A stretch of 64,000 nt of DNA. Source: Ktedonobacteraceae bacterium. Its GTDB lineage: Bacteria > Chloroflexota > Ktedonobacteria > Ktedonobacterales > Ktedonobacteraceae. Position 1 is the stretch's first letter; every line of letters starts with the position of its first letter. Positions 1-8,045 of this stretch are shown here, in pieces. The stretch spans positions 1-64,000 of the forward strand of contig DASRBN010000034.1 of assembly GCA_035653615.1 (NCBI GenBank), read 5' to 3'. The position numbers and the translations under genes are program-made. The notes under the pieces were generated by a model that saw only the letters and a list, made by a program, of their open reading frames with translations, did not search any database and was not told the DNA's origin.

Positions 1-1
1 T

Positions 2-151
2 CCTTTTCGTGCGGCTCCTTTGTATTATTCCTTTAGTCAGATGAAAAGAGTTGAGTTCTGGACAGAGGAGTTCGTAGTACGTTTGGCCTATCAGTGCCTT
101 TTTAACAATTGGATGCAACGCTTCTATGATGGTTCTCTAGCGGCCATTTGA
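2..151 (+). CDS. C-terminal end of an unidentified gene (partial)
   Basis: A reading frame is open from the left edge of the window to a TGA at 149-151, giving about 49 residues rich in Phe, Tyr and Trp, which is more protein-like than a random frame. It contains no motif I recognise. It would lie just upstream of the peptide/ABC/redox gene group on the same strand, so it may belong to that accessory region. A minus-strand frame at 124-360 overlaps its end and cannot be excluded as the real gene. Function unknown; low confidence because most of the gene is outside the window. Confidence 0.3.
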   Translation, partial: PFRAAPLYYSFSQMKRVEFWTEEFVVRLAYQCLFNNWMQRFYDGSLAAI

Positions 152-527
152 GAGATGGCGGAAAAGGAGGTTTTCAATTGCTCGTTAAGGTGAAAGGGGA
201 AAGTTGGATGTTGGTCCGGTGATATTTGCAAGGGTGAGAAATCCTTTGAAATGGTAGCTGGACGATATAGAAGGGATAGATCCACGAAGCATTGAATCAA
301 GTCCACTGTCTGGGCAGCCATCAACGGGGTAGGTGGTATCTTTTGTATATTGGCTTTCAAATCCAGAATGGTTTAATCGCTAATCAGTGACAAACTCAGT
401 ATCTGGTTTGTGCCGCAAAGTGCAGGGAAGGCTTCCCTGGCTGACACTAGCAAGTATCAAACCCTCATTGCAAGATGAAACATGTCAAAGTTTGGCTGTA
501 ATCCTGGAGAAATCAGGAGAGTACTTC
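152..527. other. Intergenic stretch, no supported gene
   Basis: About 375 bases between the partial first gene and the small peptide ORF at 528. Short frames exist on both strands (minus 124-360; plus from 387 leading into the peptide ORF), but none has a convincing ribosome-binding site or family motif. I see no RNA gene here. Confidence 0.4.
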
Positions 528-632
528 ATGTCGAAAAGAGACATCCTCATCGTCAGTTCTACAGAAGGTCATCATACTGATGCAGGGCAAAAGTGCTATT
601 CAGACTGGCAGATGCGGTTGCTTCGTGCTTGA
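528..632 (+). CDS. Small peptide ORF (34 aa), possible exported-peptide precursor
   Basis: A 34-codon ORF begins with ATG at 528 and is preceded by a good Shine-Dalgarno sequence (AGGAGAG, about 7 bases upstream). The product starts MSKRDILIVSS and has a single Cys in its C-terminal half, with His-His, Asp, Trp and Arg around it. It lies directly upstream of an ABC exporter-like gene and a pair of redox genes, with an attenuator-like hairpin in between, which is the usual position of a bacteriocin or RiPP precursor gene. No double-glycine leader or known precursor motif is visible, so the precursor role is inference from position only. Confidence 0.3.
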   Translation: MSKRDILIVSSTEGHHTDAGQKCYSDWQMRLLRA

Positions 633-653
633 TATGAGCTGCGAATAGCTAAT

Positions 654-694
654 ATGAATTTAATTTCTTGCCATGAACAGGAAATTAAATTCAT
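654..694 (+). terminator. Hairpin between small peptide ORF and ABC gene
   Basis: A perfect 14-bp inverted repeat (654-667 pairing with 681-694, 13-base loop, AT-rich arms beginning ATGAATTTAATTTC) is followed about 15 bases later by a run of six T. It sits between the peptide ORF and the transporter, where partial terminators often reduce read-through into downstream genes. It is AT-rich and not directly followed by the T-run, so termination strength is uncertain. Confidence 0.45.
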
Positions 695-720
695 TGGTAG
701 ACAAGCTTAGTTTTTTGTAG

Positions 721-2601
721 GTGAGGAAGGGACAATCCTTGTTGAGCAAAATCTTTAGGGTCACTATCAAATATCTTTCAACCTTAAAACAAGTTGCAAG
801 ACTTGTATGGACAGTCAATCCTCGAACTTTTCTGGCTTTATTTAGCTTAGCAATTCTAAATGGGTTGTTCCCCACTGCTAGCGCATTCTTCACCTCTAGC
901 TTGCTTCAGATGCTAGTGCAAACGCTACACACCAAAAACGTTGTCAACTTGCCTGCTAATTTTATTGGGTTGTTAATGCTCATGGCCGGAGTAGCTGTGC
1001 TCAATCACGTTTTCCAACATCTGAGTACTGTCATCCAGAATCTCTATCAAACACTTGTTTCTAATCATATAGGCCTGCTCATTGCTGAAAAAGCAGCAGT
1101 GATTGACCTGGCCTTCTTCGAGAATCCGGCCTTTCATAACAAAATGCGCACTGCTGTAGGGGAAGCCAGTTATCGCCCAATGATGCTCCTTAACGGCCTG
1201 ATGAATCTGGCTTCGACGCTCACCACACTGTTCTCCATGAGTCTTGTAATAGCACTCTGGCAAGCCTGGATCATTCCAGTAATTTTCCTCAGTTCCCTGG
1301 CTATGCTTTGGGCCTCGGTCCATTTCGGAGCCCAACGCGTAGCTTTGCTTAGTGGGCGCGCTGAAACCGAACGTAAGAAACAGTATTTACAGACATTACT
1401 TACCTCCGAGCAGGGGGCAAAAGAGATCCGACTATTTAGTCTGCGGCAGTTCCTACTCAATAACTATCGGGCTTTGCTCGATTCGACGTTTCGGCAGGAT
1501 CGTAAACTTGCTTTCCGTCAGGTATTCTATCTGGGAGCAATAGATGTGCTTCTATCAGTCGTGCAACCATTGCTCTACAGCTTTACGGCGATACAAGTTT
1601 TACAAGGTTTGATTAATATCGGCCAGTTCAGCTTCTACACCCAATCAATTCAGCAATTGCAAGGGACACTGATCGGACAGATGTCCTCACTCGGCACTCT
1701 GCATGAGGGCAACCTGTTCGTGACCAATCTGCTCAACTTTCTGGATTGGCAGCCTCAGGTTGAAGCACCACGAACTGAGTCCAAGAAATATCTCGCCGCC
1801 ATTTCTGCCAGACCACGCATTGAATTTCGAGAAGTGACGTTCTGCTATCCCGATACAGAGAGGATAGCCCTTGATAATGTTAGTTTCGTCATCCAGCCAG
1901 GCGAGGCAATAGCACTGGTGGGTGAAAATGGTGCTGGCAAGAGTACATTTGTCAAACTTCTGGCAGGGCTATACGAGCCAACGGCGGGGCAAATCTTACT
2001 GGATGACGTGCCGATTCTACATCTGGATCGAGATGATCTACGACGCTATCTCAGTGTGATTTTCCAGGACTACACTATCTATTATCTGTCCGCCTACAAC
2101 AACATAGGTGTCGGACAAGTCGAACATATACAGGACAAGGCATTGCTTGAGGCAGCGGCCAAACGATGCGGGTTAGATCATGTTATTGCAAGTCTGCCGA
2201 ATGGTTTTGAGACAGTACTAGGGAGCTTTTGGGAGCATGGACATGAGTTATCAGGTGGACAGCGGCAATTGGTAGCGATGGCACGCGCGCTAGTGCGTAA
2301 CGCTCCCATACTAGTGTTAGATGAGCCGTCCGCCGCATTGGACATTTACACTGAACGCAGCCTCTTTCAGCATCTGTTAGAGGACCGGGCTAGTGGGCAG
2401 TTCCAGACAGTGATTTTTATCTCACATCGATTTGCAAGTGTACGCCTTGCCGACCGTATCCTGGTCTTAGAGCATGGAAACGTGATCGAGCAAGGAACCC
2501 ATGACGAATTGCTCAATCGAAACGGGCGTTATGCAGAGATGTTTAATCTACAGGCAGAACAGTACAACACTAGCAGCAGGCTGATAACTGTAGTAGAGTG
2601 A
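721..2601 (+). CDS. ABC exporter, fused membrane and ATP-binding domains (626 aa)
   Basis: A half-transporter with an N-terminal six-helix-type membrane domain (about residues 30-340) and a C-terminal ATPase domain. The ATPase shows Walker A GENGAGKST (about 401-409), the signature LSGGQRQ (about 510), Walker B ILVLDEP (about 533) and the H-loop ISHR (about 571). There is no N-terminal C39 peptidase domain, so it would not itself cleave a double-glycine leader. Members of this group export peptides, lantibiotics or lipids as homodimers. It is followed by MauE-like and TlpA-like genes on the same strand. The start is uncertain: GTG at 721, or TTG at 739 which has a better-spaced GGTGAGGAAGGG. 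The substrate is not shown by the sequence. Confidence 0.85.
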   Translation: MRKGQSLLSKIFRVTIKYLSTLKQVARLVWTVNPRTFLALFSLAILNGLFPTASAFFTSSLLQMLVQTLHTKNVVNLPANFIGLLMLMAGVAVLNHVFQHLSTVIQNLYQTLVSNHIGLLIAEKAAVIDLAFFENPAFHNKMRTAVGEASYRPMMLLNGLMNLASTLTTLFSMSLVIALWQAWIIPVIFLSSLAMLWASVHFGAQRVALLSGRAETERKKQYLQTLLTSEQGAKEIRLFSLRQFLLNNYRALLDSTFRQDRKLAFRQVFYLGAIDVLLSVVQPLLYSFTAIQVLQGLINIGQFSFYTQSIQQLQGTLIGQMSSLGTLHEGNLFVTNLLNFLDWQPQVEAPRTESKKYLAAISARPRIEFREVTFCYPDTERIALDNVSFVIQPGEAIALVGENGAGKSTFVKLLAGLYEPTAGQILLDDVPILHLDRDDLRRYLSVIFQDYTIYYLSAYNNIGVGQVEHIQDKALLEAAAKRCGLDHVIASLPNGFETVLGSFWEHGHELSGGQRQLVAMARALVRNAPILVLDEPSAALDIYTERSLFQHLLEDRASGQFQTVIFISHRFASVRLADRILVLEHGNVIEQGTHDELLNRNGRYAEMFNLQAEQYNTSSRLITVVE

Positions 2602-2784
2602 GATAGTTCCCAGTCTGATTATGCGTACTCATTTCTGTGCCCATCAGATGTTGCGGTATGAGGATGCATCCAAAACCGGAACAAACTGGGGAGGAGCAAA
2701 AGAAAGAAGATAGGCCGTCATCTCAAAAAGTCTCCCATATTTCTTGGGAGATCGATGAGAAATGATCTACAACAGGAGGATCCA

Positions 2785-3330
2785 ATGTTTACAACATATT
2801 TACTGGTGTTCTGTCGGGTCACTATTGCTTTATTATTTATTTTCTCCTTTTGCGGCAAGCTTCTAGCTCTCAGAGACTTTGCTGTTACTATTGGGGACTT
2901 TAAACTGTTACCACGAAAATGGAGTAAGGGCGCGGCAATACTCTTTCTGATTGGTGAAATCACCACAGCAATACTTGTGACTATGGATGTTAATTTAACA
3001 TTCATCGGATTTTTGCTAGCGATAACATTGCTGATGATTTTCTCTGTCGCCCTAGTAACTGCATTGTGGCGTAAGCTCGATATGAGCTGCAATTGTTTCG
3101 GCAGGACTGAGCAGCGTATCTCTCACTATGATGTGATTCGCAACGGCATCTTTATCCTTTGTGGTCTGACCGGCCTGTGGCTGCTAAGGTATGCTCCACA
3201 AGGCTTGTCTGTTAGCGAGATTATACTGCTTGCACTTATGAGTACCGTATTCCTCCTGTTTATCGTGAAGTTGGATGATATTGTTGAGACACTTCGCCAA
3301 CCTTTCCCAAACTTTGAAGAACGGAGATAA
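2785..3330 (+). CDS. MauE/DoxX-like redox-associated membrane protein (181 aa)
   Basis: A small integral membrane protein with about four to five hydrophobic segments. It matches the MauE/DoxX type in layout: an early CRVTIALLFIFSFCGKL segment, an Asp-Phe after the first helix (LALRDFAVTI), and a Cys pair in MSCNCFG near residue 102. Relatives help form disulfides, as MauE does with MauD in methylamine dehydrogenase maturation. I prefer ATG 2785 because AACAGGAGGATCC lies just upstream; an in-frame ATG at 2755 has no such site. The next gene, 5 bases downstream, encodes a TlpA-like thioredoxin, giving a MauE-MauD-like pair. A role in disulfide formation of an exported peptide is inference. 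Confidence 0.75.
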   Translation: MFTTYLLVFCRVTIALLFIFSFCGKLLALRDFAVTIGDFKLLPRKWSKGAAILFLIGEITTAILVTMDVNLTFIGFLLAITLLMIFSVALVTALWRKLDMSCNCFGRTEQRISHYDVIRNGIFILCGLTGLWLLRYAPQGLSVSEIILLALMSTVFLLFIVKLDDIVETLRQPFPNFEERR

Positions 3331-3335
3331 ATCCA

Positions 3336-3989
3336 ATGGAATCCTTGCTGCTTCTAAGCCTGAGTATCCTCTGGGGTGTGGTATCGGTTATTCTGGCATT
3401 GACATTGCGGATTCTTCGCTGGCTAAGGGCCTCCTCTGAGGCGCGAATGAAACAACAAGAGACTATGGAGGAGCGCCCAGCATTGATTATTGGCGCACCA
3501 GCAGGAGACTTCAAAGCCAGGACTCTTGCTGGTAAAGCAGTACGCTTGGATGACTATGCTGGTCGCTCCGTCATCTTTATTTTTGTTTCGCCGGCATGTG
3601 GCCATTGCCGCATAGAAATGCCGGCACTCATCAAACTGGCTCCTTTGGCGCAGAAAAATGCAGGGACAGAGATCATTCTCGTCAGCGATTGGGGCCCTGT
3701 CGTGACACAACAGTGGCTAGAAACTATACGAAGCGAAGACCATGTGGACGTGCAGCTACCAATTTTGGTCGCCCCACGCGGGAAAACTGATTTTCTGGAC
3801 GACTATAACCCAAGGCATCTCACCCCCTCTTTTTGTCTTCTCGATGCGCAAGGTAACGTACAAGCTACGGGGGGTATCCCATCGACCGCATGGAATAAAC
3901 TCAAGCGGATTTGGGAAGGGACGACCAAGCTTCCGGCCTTCACACTTATGAAGTCTGATGATGTAGGTCGAAAGGGACATGAAGTATAA
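3336..3989 (+). CDS. TlpA/MauD-like membrane-anchored thioredoxin (217 aa)
   Basis: An N-terminal transmembrane helix (residues 2-24) is followed by a TlpA/Redoxin-type domain. The active site is SPACGHCRIEMPAL with C88 and C91, after the typical start APAGDFKARTLAGKAVRLDD, and a conserved cis-Pro region (HLTPSFCLLD) follows. Such proteins act outside the membrane as disulfide oxidoreductases and commonly pair with MauE/DsbD-like membrane partners. The gene begins 5 bases after the MauE-like gene, with CGGAGAT upstream, so the two are probably co-transcribed and functionally coupled. The link to the upstream exporter is by context only. Family assignment is firm; substrate unknown. Confidence 0.83.
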   Translation: MESLLLLSLSILWGVVSVILALTLRILRWLRASSEARMKQQETMEERPALIIGAPAGDFKARTLAGKAVRLDDYAGRSVIFIFVSPACGHCRIEMPALIKLAPLAQKNAGTEIILVSDWGPVVTQQWLETIRSEDHVDVQLPILVAPRGKTDFLDDYNPRHLTPSFCLLDAQGNVQATGGIPSTAWNKLKRIWEGTTKLPAFTLMKSDDVGRKGHEV

Positions 3990-4021
3990 ATTGTTTAGCT
4001 ATTATGGGGCGAGAGGAACAA

Positions 4022-4204
4022 ATGGAAGCTCAGGAAAGATATAACCAGTTCCTCAACGATATATGGAAAGAGTTTCCCTCGAAAGTACAGGAGAAGCTAA
4101 GGCAGATATTAGCTGAGTGTGGCAGTTGGTCAGCAGAGCTAGCCACAGAAGCATTGCTGTTACAAGAGCAAGAATATACAGTGATGAGGGGAAAGATGAG
4201 CTAG
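4022..4204 (+). CDS. Small helical protein of unknown function (60 aa)
   Basis: A short ORF starting at ATG 4022, preceded by GAGAGGAAC; an upstream in-frame ATG at 4004 is less well placed. The product begins MEAQERYNQFLNDIWKEF and is predicted to be mostly helical and charged, with one Cys near the middle. It has no signal peptide and no motif I recognise. It follows the TlpA-like gene by about 30 bases on the same strand, so it probably belongs to the same transcription unit. It could be a regulatory or accessory small protein of the exporter/redox group; no function can be assigned. Confidence 0.45.
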   Translation: MEAQERYNQFLNDIWKEFPSKVQEKLRQILAECGSWSAELATEALLLQEQEYTVMRGKMS

Positions 4205-4292
4205 GTGAGGTGCAGCAAATGACCATGCTCATCATTTACCGAATAGGATCTCTTGTAAAGGAACTGGACAGAACAACGAGAAAGGATGTTCT

Positions 4293-5216
4293 ATGATACA
4301 AGGCATCATCGCGAATTTCTTTACCTTCTCCGATGTCAATGGCACTCTTCAGATCACCTATTATCCTCAGGCACGACTCGACTACCAGGGTCCCGAAGGG
4401 CGTTTTATCTATCCTGGTGCCAGTCCAGGTCGCTATATAACCATCCAAGAGCAAAGCTTTCTTGGTCAGCAGATCACGATAGTGCTCGCGCCAGCGGCTG
4501 ATGGTCCCTCTATGACTCTGACTCTTTTGCTCCCCCCCATGAACATGGCGGGTCAGCATGAGCAGGATTTTGACACCCTCGCTATCAAGACCACCAGATC
4601 GGGCCTGCTGTCTCCCAGAGGGGCGCTGCTCACCTACGAAGTAATCCCCTTACAGGGAATTGCTCAACATCTCCTCCATCCGCCCTATAGTCGGCAGGGA
4701 CCTCTGTCAGATGAGCCACAAGAGGCCTTCAAGGCAATTGCTAATGAGATTATGAAGATGAGCGAGGTCGATCAGCAGATGAGGAAGAGGGGGCAGTGGG
4801 ATGCTTCGATTGATGTGGCAAATACGCAGCGGATGAAGGGGATTGTTGAGCACATGGGGTGGCCAACGAGATCTAAGGTGGGAAGTCCTGCTTCGAAGAT
4901 GGCGTGGCAGCTTGTCCAGCATGCGGATCATGACCGTGCCTTTCAGCAGGCGTGCCTCGATCTCATGAAGGCGCAAGCGCCAGGCGAGGTGTCGCCAGTG
5001 AATATCGCGTATTTAGAGGATCGGGTGAGAGTGGCAGAGGGGCGTCCTCAGGTCTATGGCACGCAATTTTATAGCGATGAGGCAGGCAAGGTTGGCCCAA
5101 GGCCAATTGAAGATCCAGACCACGTTGATGAGCGAAGACAAGCGGTGGGTCTGCAGCCGCTCAGTGACTATGCGCGTGAGGTAGAGCAGTCTTACCAGGA
5201 GTACCACCCGAGCTAG
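4293..5216 (+). CDS. DUF6624-domain protein (307 aa)
   Basis: The C-terminal half (about residues 150-305) matches the DUF6624 pattern: MKGIVEHMGWPTRSKVG, then AWQLVQHADHD with conserved His and Asp, then AYLEDRVRVAEGRPQVYGTQ, and finally PIEDPDHVDERRQAVGL. The N-terminal about 130 residues look like a separate beta-rich domain with proline-rich stretches and no signal peptide. DUF6624 proteins have no established biochemical role; the conserved HAD/GTQ/EDP residues suggest an enzyme or a binding fold. ATG 4293 is preceded by GAGAAAGGATG. It lies downstream of the exporter group and is followed by a truncated insertion sequence, so its neighbourhood has been rearranged. Confidence 0.7.
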   Translation: MIQGIIANFFTFSDVNGTLQITYYPQARLDYQGPEGRFIYPGASPGRYITIQEQSFLGQQITIVLAPAADGPSMTLTLLLPPMNMAGQHEQDFDTLAIKTTRSGLLSPRGALLTYEVIPLQGIAQHLLHPPYSRQGPLSDEPQEAFKAIANEIMKMSEVDQQMRKRGQWDASIDVANTQRMKGIVEHMGWPTRSKVGSPASKMAWQLVQHADHDRAFQQACLDLMKAQAPGEVSPVNIAYLEDRVRVAEGRPQVYGTQFYSDEAGKVGPRPIEDPDHVDERRQAVGLQPLSDYAREVEQSYQEYHPS

Positions 5217-5374
5217 TGCTGCACTTGTGCCTGCTTTCTTCTCCCGTGGTTCGGACGGCTTCCTCTTTAAATTCTTTAGTGGAGGTTTTCTGAACCTTTG
5301 CCATGTTGATCCCTTTCCTGATTTGTTAGAGTATATCTCAGCTTTGCTGACTCTATCAAACTTGGGCAGGGTCA
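5217..5374 (-). mobile_element. Remnant left end of an IS3-family-like insertion sequence
   Basis: On the minus strand an end resembling IS3 terminal repeats (TGACCCTGCCCAAGTTTGAT, starting at 5374) is followed after about 70 bases by ATG at 5304 and a frame encoding MAKVQKTSTKEFKEEAVR, the typical beginning of an IS3 OrfA transposase. Homology fades after about 25-30 codons, where the DUF6624 gene ends at 5216. No right end or OrfB was found, so this is an immobile fragment. Confidence 0.6.
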
Positions 5375-5488
5375 AAGCTCTTTATCGCAGTTTTGGCAGA
5401 TGCCTACCTCATAGTCTGGATCAATGTCCTCGTTCCACGGACCGTCACCATTTTCGTCGCCATACGTATACCAGCGCTCTACGGCATT
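5372..5488 (-). pseudogene. C-terminal fragment of an unknown gene cut by the IS end
   Basis: A 38-codon minus-strand frame encodes acidic, Trp/Tyr-rich residues (for example WYTYGDENGDGPWNED) ending in GICQNCDKEL and then TGA. The CxxC near the end resembles one half of a zinc knuckle. The TGA is formed by the first three bases of the IS-like terminal repeat, so the frame seems to run into the element, and upstream it is blocked by a TAG. This looks like debris of a gene disrupted by the insertion; parent family not recognised. Confidence 0.35.
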
Positions 5489-6041
5489 CTATCGTTCCTT
5501 TTCGCTCCTCCCAGTAGGTTTCACCTGTGATGCTTACGCTTCTCTCAAAAGTCTGAGAATCTCCTTGTCTACGTCAGAGTGCTCTTGAGACCGTTATTAT
5601 TTTCCCCTACGGTGAATACAACGATGCTGCTAAATGAGAACGCTAAGGGGTAAATGAGTTCAGAATACGCTCCAACTCTTGCAGGGGTGGCTTGTGAAGG
5701 ACTTTTTGAGCTGCCTTAGTTGTTCTGGCATGTGGCTTCATACAAACCCCAAGAAGCGAAAAGATGGCTAGAGGATAGCATAGAAGGTGGCGCTTGTGAA
5801 ACGAAGTTCAATTATTGAGCGAGGAATAAGGGGTGGCATGTGTTTCACAATGAGAACACACGCCGACGGCACCTTGTGCTCTGTCTCTTCCGCTACGGTT
5901 GATATAGGTGGCAAAAATGAGGTTAAAATCCAGGAGTCGAGTTAGCGTACCCGCAAAAGGACTATGCAACGCGAGCGCAATACATTGTATAATATTCAGG
6001 AGGGCCTGTAGCCCGTTACAACATCGAACTCGTCATAACGC
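5489..6041. other. Intergenic region, degraded sequence
   Basis: About 550 bases without a supported gene. A 32-codon minus-strand frame (5643-5741, containing PPLQELERILNSF) looks like a possible protein remnant but has no start signal. A plus-strand frame from 5908 overlaps the MBL-fold gene out of frame and is judged spurious. The stretch follows an IS remnant and is probably decayed mobile-element surroundings. Confidence 0.4.
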
Positions 6042-6079
6042 AAAGGGTAGTGCGATAGTGAACACCCGCGCTACCCTTT
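6042..6079 (+). promoter_or_regulatory. Hairpin upstream of MBL-fold gene
   Basis: An inverted repeat with arms AAGGGTAGTGCG (6043-6054) and CGCGCTACCCTT (6067-6078), containing one G.T pair, lies about 30 bases before the MBL-fold start codon. There is no T-run, so it may be a leader structure or the end of a preceding transcript rather than a strong terminator. Confidence 0.35.
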
Positions 6080-6109
6080 CTACCACCATTAAGAGGCTGC
6101 ACTGCAACC

Positions 6110-7096
6110 ATGATAGAAGAAGTCACAAAGGACATATTTCGGATTTGTGTCCCCATTCCTTTTCCACTGCGCACCGTCAATATGCACGCCATCGTAGGCA
6201 AAGATGGGTGGGCCTTAATTGATACCGGCATGGGCGTCCCTGATGCCCGCGCGGCGTTTTCCGCCGGCCTGGAACGCGCCGGACTGACAATCAATACCTT
6301 GAAAGCCATCGTTCTGACCCACCATCATCCTGATCATGTCGGGCTTTCGGGCGAGCTGCACAAACAGAGCGGCGCGGCCATCTATATGCATCCAATCGAT
6401 GAAGCAGGGGTGCAGATTCTGTGGAAAGGCACCATGCCACAGCGGTTCGGCAGCGTCTCGCAATTTTTTTCGCAGCATGGCATGCCGCCTACAACGCTCT
6501 GGTTCTCGCAGGTTGACCCCGAGCTTATGCGCTCCATCATCAGTGTTCCGCCGCACGAGGCTTTCACACTGGTTGAGGACGACCAGCATATCGACCTGGT
6601 GGGCGAAGATTATCGCGTGATCTGGGTGCCCGGACATTCCGATGGACAAATCTGCCTGTTGCGCGAGCGCGATGGCGTCTTCTTCGCCGCCGATCACGTT
6701 TTGCCGCGCATCACCCCAAATGTCGGACTCTATTCGCCACATGACCGGCAGAATCCCCTGGGAGACTATCTCAACTCGCTGGCAAAGGTGATGGAGCTGC
6801 CGGCAAGCATCGTGCTTCCCGGGCACGGCGAGCCGTTCAGCGACCTGGCCGGACGTGCCAGGGAGATTGTCGCCCATCACGAAGAGCGCGAAAAAGAGAT
6901 TTTGGGCCTGCTGGATGGCAAACCACAACATGCATACCAGATCGCCATGCAGCTCTTCGGCAACCGTCTCAATAATAACGAGGCGCAGCGCATGGGCGTG
7001 GCCGAGGTGCTATCGCATCTTGAATATCTCCGCTATAACGGGCAGGTCGAGCAGCACAGGACTACTGATGGGTTAATTTTATACACCGCTGCCTGA
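6110..7096 (+). CDS. MBL-fold metallo-hydrolase (328 aa)
   Basis: A metallo-beta-lactamase-fold hydrolase with the zinc-binding signature THHHPDH at residues 70-76, a further His in VPGHSDGQ (about 170) and an Asp in FAADHVLP (about 195), all expected for a dinuclear metal site. The last about 80 residues (from about 245) resemble the winged-helix extension found in glyoxalase-II-like and LACTB2-like members. Likely a cytoplasmic thioester or phosphodiester hydrolase; the exact substrate cannot be read from the sequence. ATG 6110 has only a weak upstream AAGAGG. It stands alone, with the HU gene 270 bases downstream under its own promoter. Confidence 0.85.
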   Translation: MIEEVTKDIFRICVPIPFPLRTVNMHAIVGKDGWALIDTGMGVPDARAAFSAGLERAGLTINTLKAIVLTHHHPDHVGLSGELHKQSGAAIYMHPIDEAGVQILWKGTMPQRFGSVSQFFSQHGMPPTTLWFSQVDPELMRSIISVPPHEAFTLVEDDQHIDLVGEDYRVIWVPGHSDGQICLLRERDGVFFAADHVLPRITPNVGLYSPHDRQNPLGDYLNSLAKVMELPASIVLPGHGEPFSDLAGRAREIVAHHEEREKEILGLLDGKPQHAYQIAMQLFGNRLNNNEAQRMGVAEVLSHLEYLRYNGQVEQHRTTDGLILYTAA

Positions 7097-7235
7097 TAAT
7101 GACTGTGCTAAAAATAGCAATTCATAACGAGGATGAACCCGCTTGAGGAGCAATTTTGCGCCTATATTACAGGGCTGAACCGGCTTCCCAGGCTGGTTCA
7201 TCACGCGGATCAAGCTCTGAAGCAGCTTCATACCC

Positions 7236-7264
7236 TTGTATTTCTCAAAATCGCATGCTATACT
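7236..7264 (+). promoter_or_regulatory. Sigma70-type promoter for HU gene
   Basis: TTGTAT (7236-7241) and TATACT (7259-7264) are separated by 17 bases, about 100 bases before the HU start codon. Spacing and both boxes fit a vegetative promoter; no experimental start is known. Confidence 0.5.
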
Positions 7265-7363
7265 CCTAATCGGCAGCGAATAGTAAAACCGCTCTACAGG
7301 CCCAACAATACTGTATTGGGATGAAAAGCGATGTGTTGATCGTTGTAAGGAGGATTTCGAAAC

Positions 7364-7678
7364 ATGGCAACAAACAAATCCGATGGTGGCTCGACAATTG
7401 TTGGTCGCCAGGAGCTAACCAGGCGTATTGCCTCAGAGGCGAAACTGACCCAGAAGCAGGCTTCCCAGGTGCTGGAAACGACCCTGGATACCATTCGCGA
7501 GGCACTCCAGAATGGCAATGAGGTTCGTTTAGTAGGCTTTGGTTCCTTCAAGGTCCGAACGAGCGCCGCCCGCAAGGGCGTCAATCCTCGTGACCGCCAG
7601 CCTATCGAGGTGCCGGCTAAGGAGCGCGTGCGTTTCTTCCCAGGTAAAGAGCTCTCGGAAGCTGTCGTCAAGAAGTAG
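7364..7678 (+). CDS. hup: HU-family histone-like DNA-binding protein (104 aa)
   Basis: A typical HU/IHF protein: an N-terminal helical dimerisation part (TRRIASEAKLTQKQASQVLE), the conserved GFGSF turn (VRLVGFGSFKVR), and the beta-arm RKGVNPRDRQPIEVPAKERV carrying the Pro that intercalates DNA. An extra N-terminal 10-12 residues precede the usual start of the fold. It bends and compacts DNA as a dimer in the nucleoid. ATG 7364 is preceded by GTAAGGAGG. It has its own promoter and a strong terminator directly after the stop, so it is monocistronic. HU versus IHF-like subtype cannot be separated with certainty, but HU is usual in this phylum. Confidence 0.92.
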   Translation: MATNKSDGGSTIVGRQELTRRIASEAKLTQKQASQVLETTLDTIREALQNGNEVRLVGFGSFKVRTSAARKGVNPRDRQPIEVPAKERVRFFPGKELSEAVVKK

Positions 7679-7702
7679 GGGCGACCCTTGAGGTCGCCCC
7701 TT
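7678..7702 (+). terminator. Rho-independent-like terminator of HU gene
   Basis: A perfect 9-bp GC-rich stem (GGGGCGACC / GGTCGCCCC, loop CTTGA) begins within the HU stop codon region and ends at 7700. It is followed only by TT, so it may work as a hairpin terminator or as a 3-prime RNA stabiliser. Confidence 0.65.
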
Positions 7703-8045
7703 GGGTATCTCTTGTGATTGCCCACGGGGCGCCATTCGCGGATGCCCAATCAGGCATGGGTGCGGGCTGGAGAAGCGGCCCTCGTGGTCGCCAGTATGAA
7801 GATTGGAATAGCGGGGGAATTTCCTATTTCTTGCCCGCGCTTATGCAGGTCTTGTTGTATCTCGCTGCCACATACAACGACTTCTTGATACAGGAGTGAG
7901 GATGAGTGCCGGGCCAGCTGCTAATGGCCCGGGTGCTGTCCTCATTGTCTTTTTTGGTTACAAATCCGGGATGGATGCTACTTTGGAATCTCCTCATGCA
8001 TTCTCCTCTTTCTGATGCACCTCTCCGGTCGATCTTTCTTGTCAG
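7703..8045. other. Intergenic region with a second terminator-like hairpin
   Basis: No supported gene. A long imperfect hairpin at about 7898-7948 (outer GAGGA/TCCTC, inner CCGGGCC/GGCCCGG) is followed by TTGTCTTTTTTGG, a better T-run than that after the HU gene. It may terminate a plus-strand transcript between HU and here; a small RNA ending there is possible, but no promoter stands out. A 61-codon plus-strand frame (7714-7899) lacks a ribosome-binding site and is not called. Confidence 0.4.

Noticed and set aside
2621-2765. Two small overlapping frames (30 and 33 codons) between the ABC gene and MauE-like gene
   Set aside because: Starts lack properly spaced ribosome-binding sites; noted only as possible precursor candidates in the peptide-locus finding.
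5908-6222. 104-codon frame overlapping the start of the MBL-fold gene
   Set aside because: It runs out of frame through the start of a well-supported gene and has a skewed, Arg/His/Cys-rich composition.
7714-7899. 61-codon plus-strand frame after the HU gene
   Set aside because: No ribosome-binding site, no protein motif, and it overlaps terminator-like hairpins.
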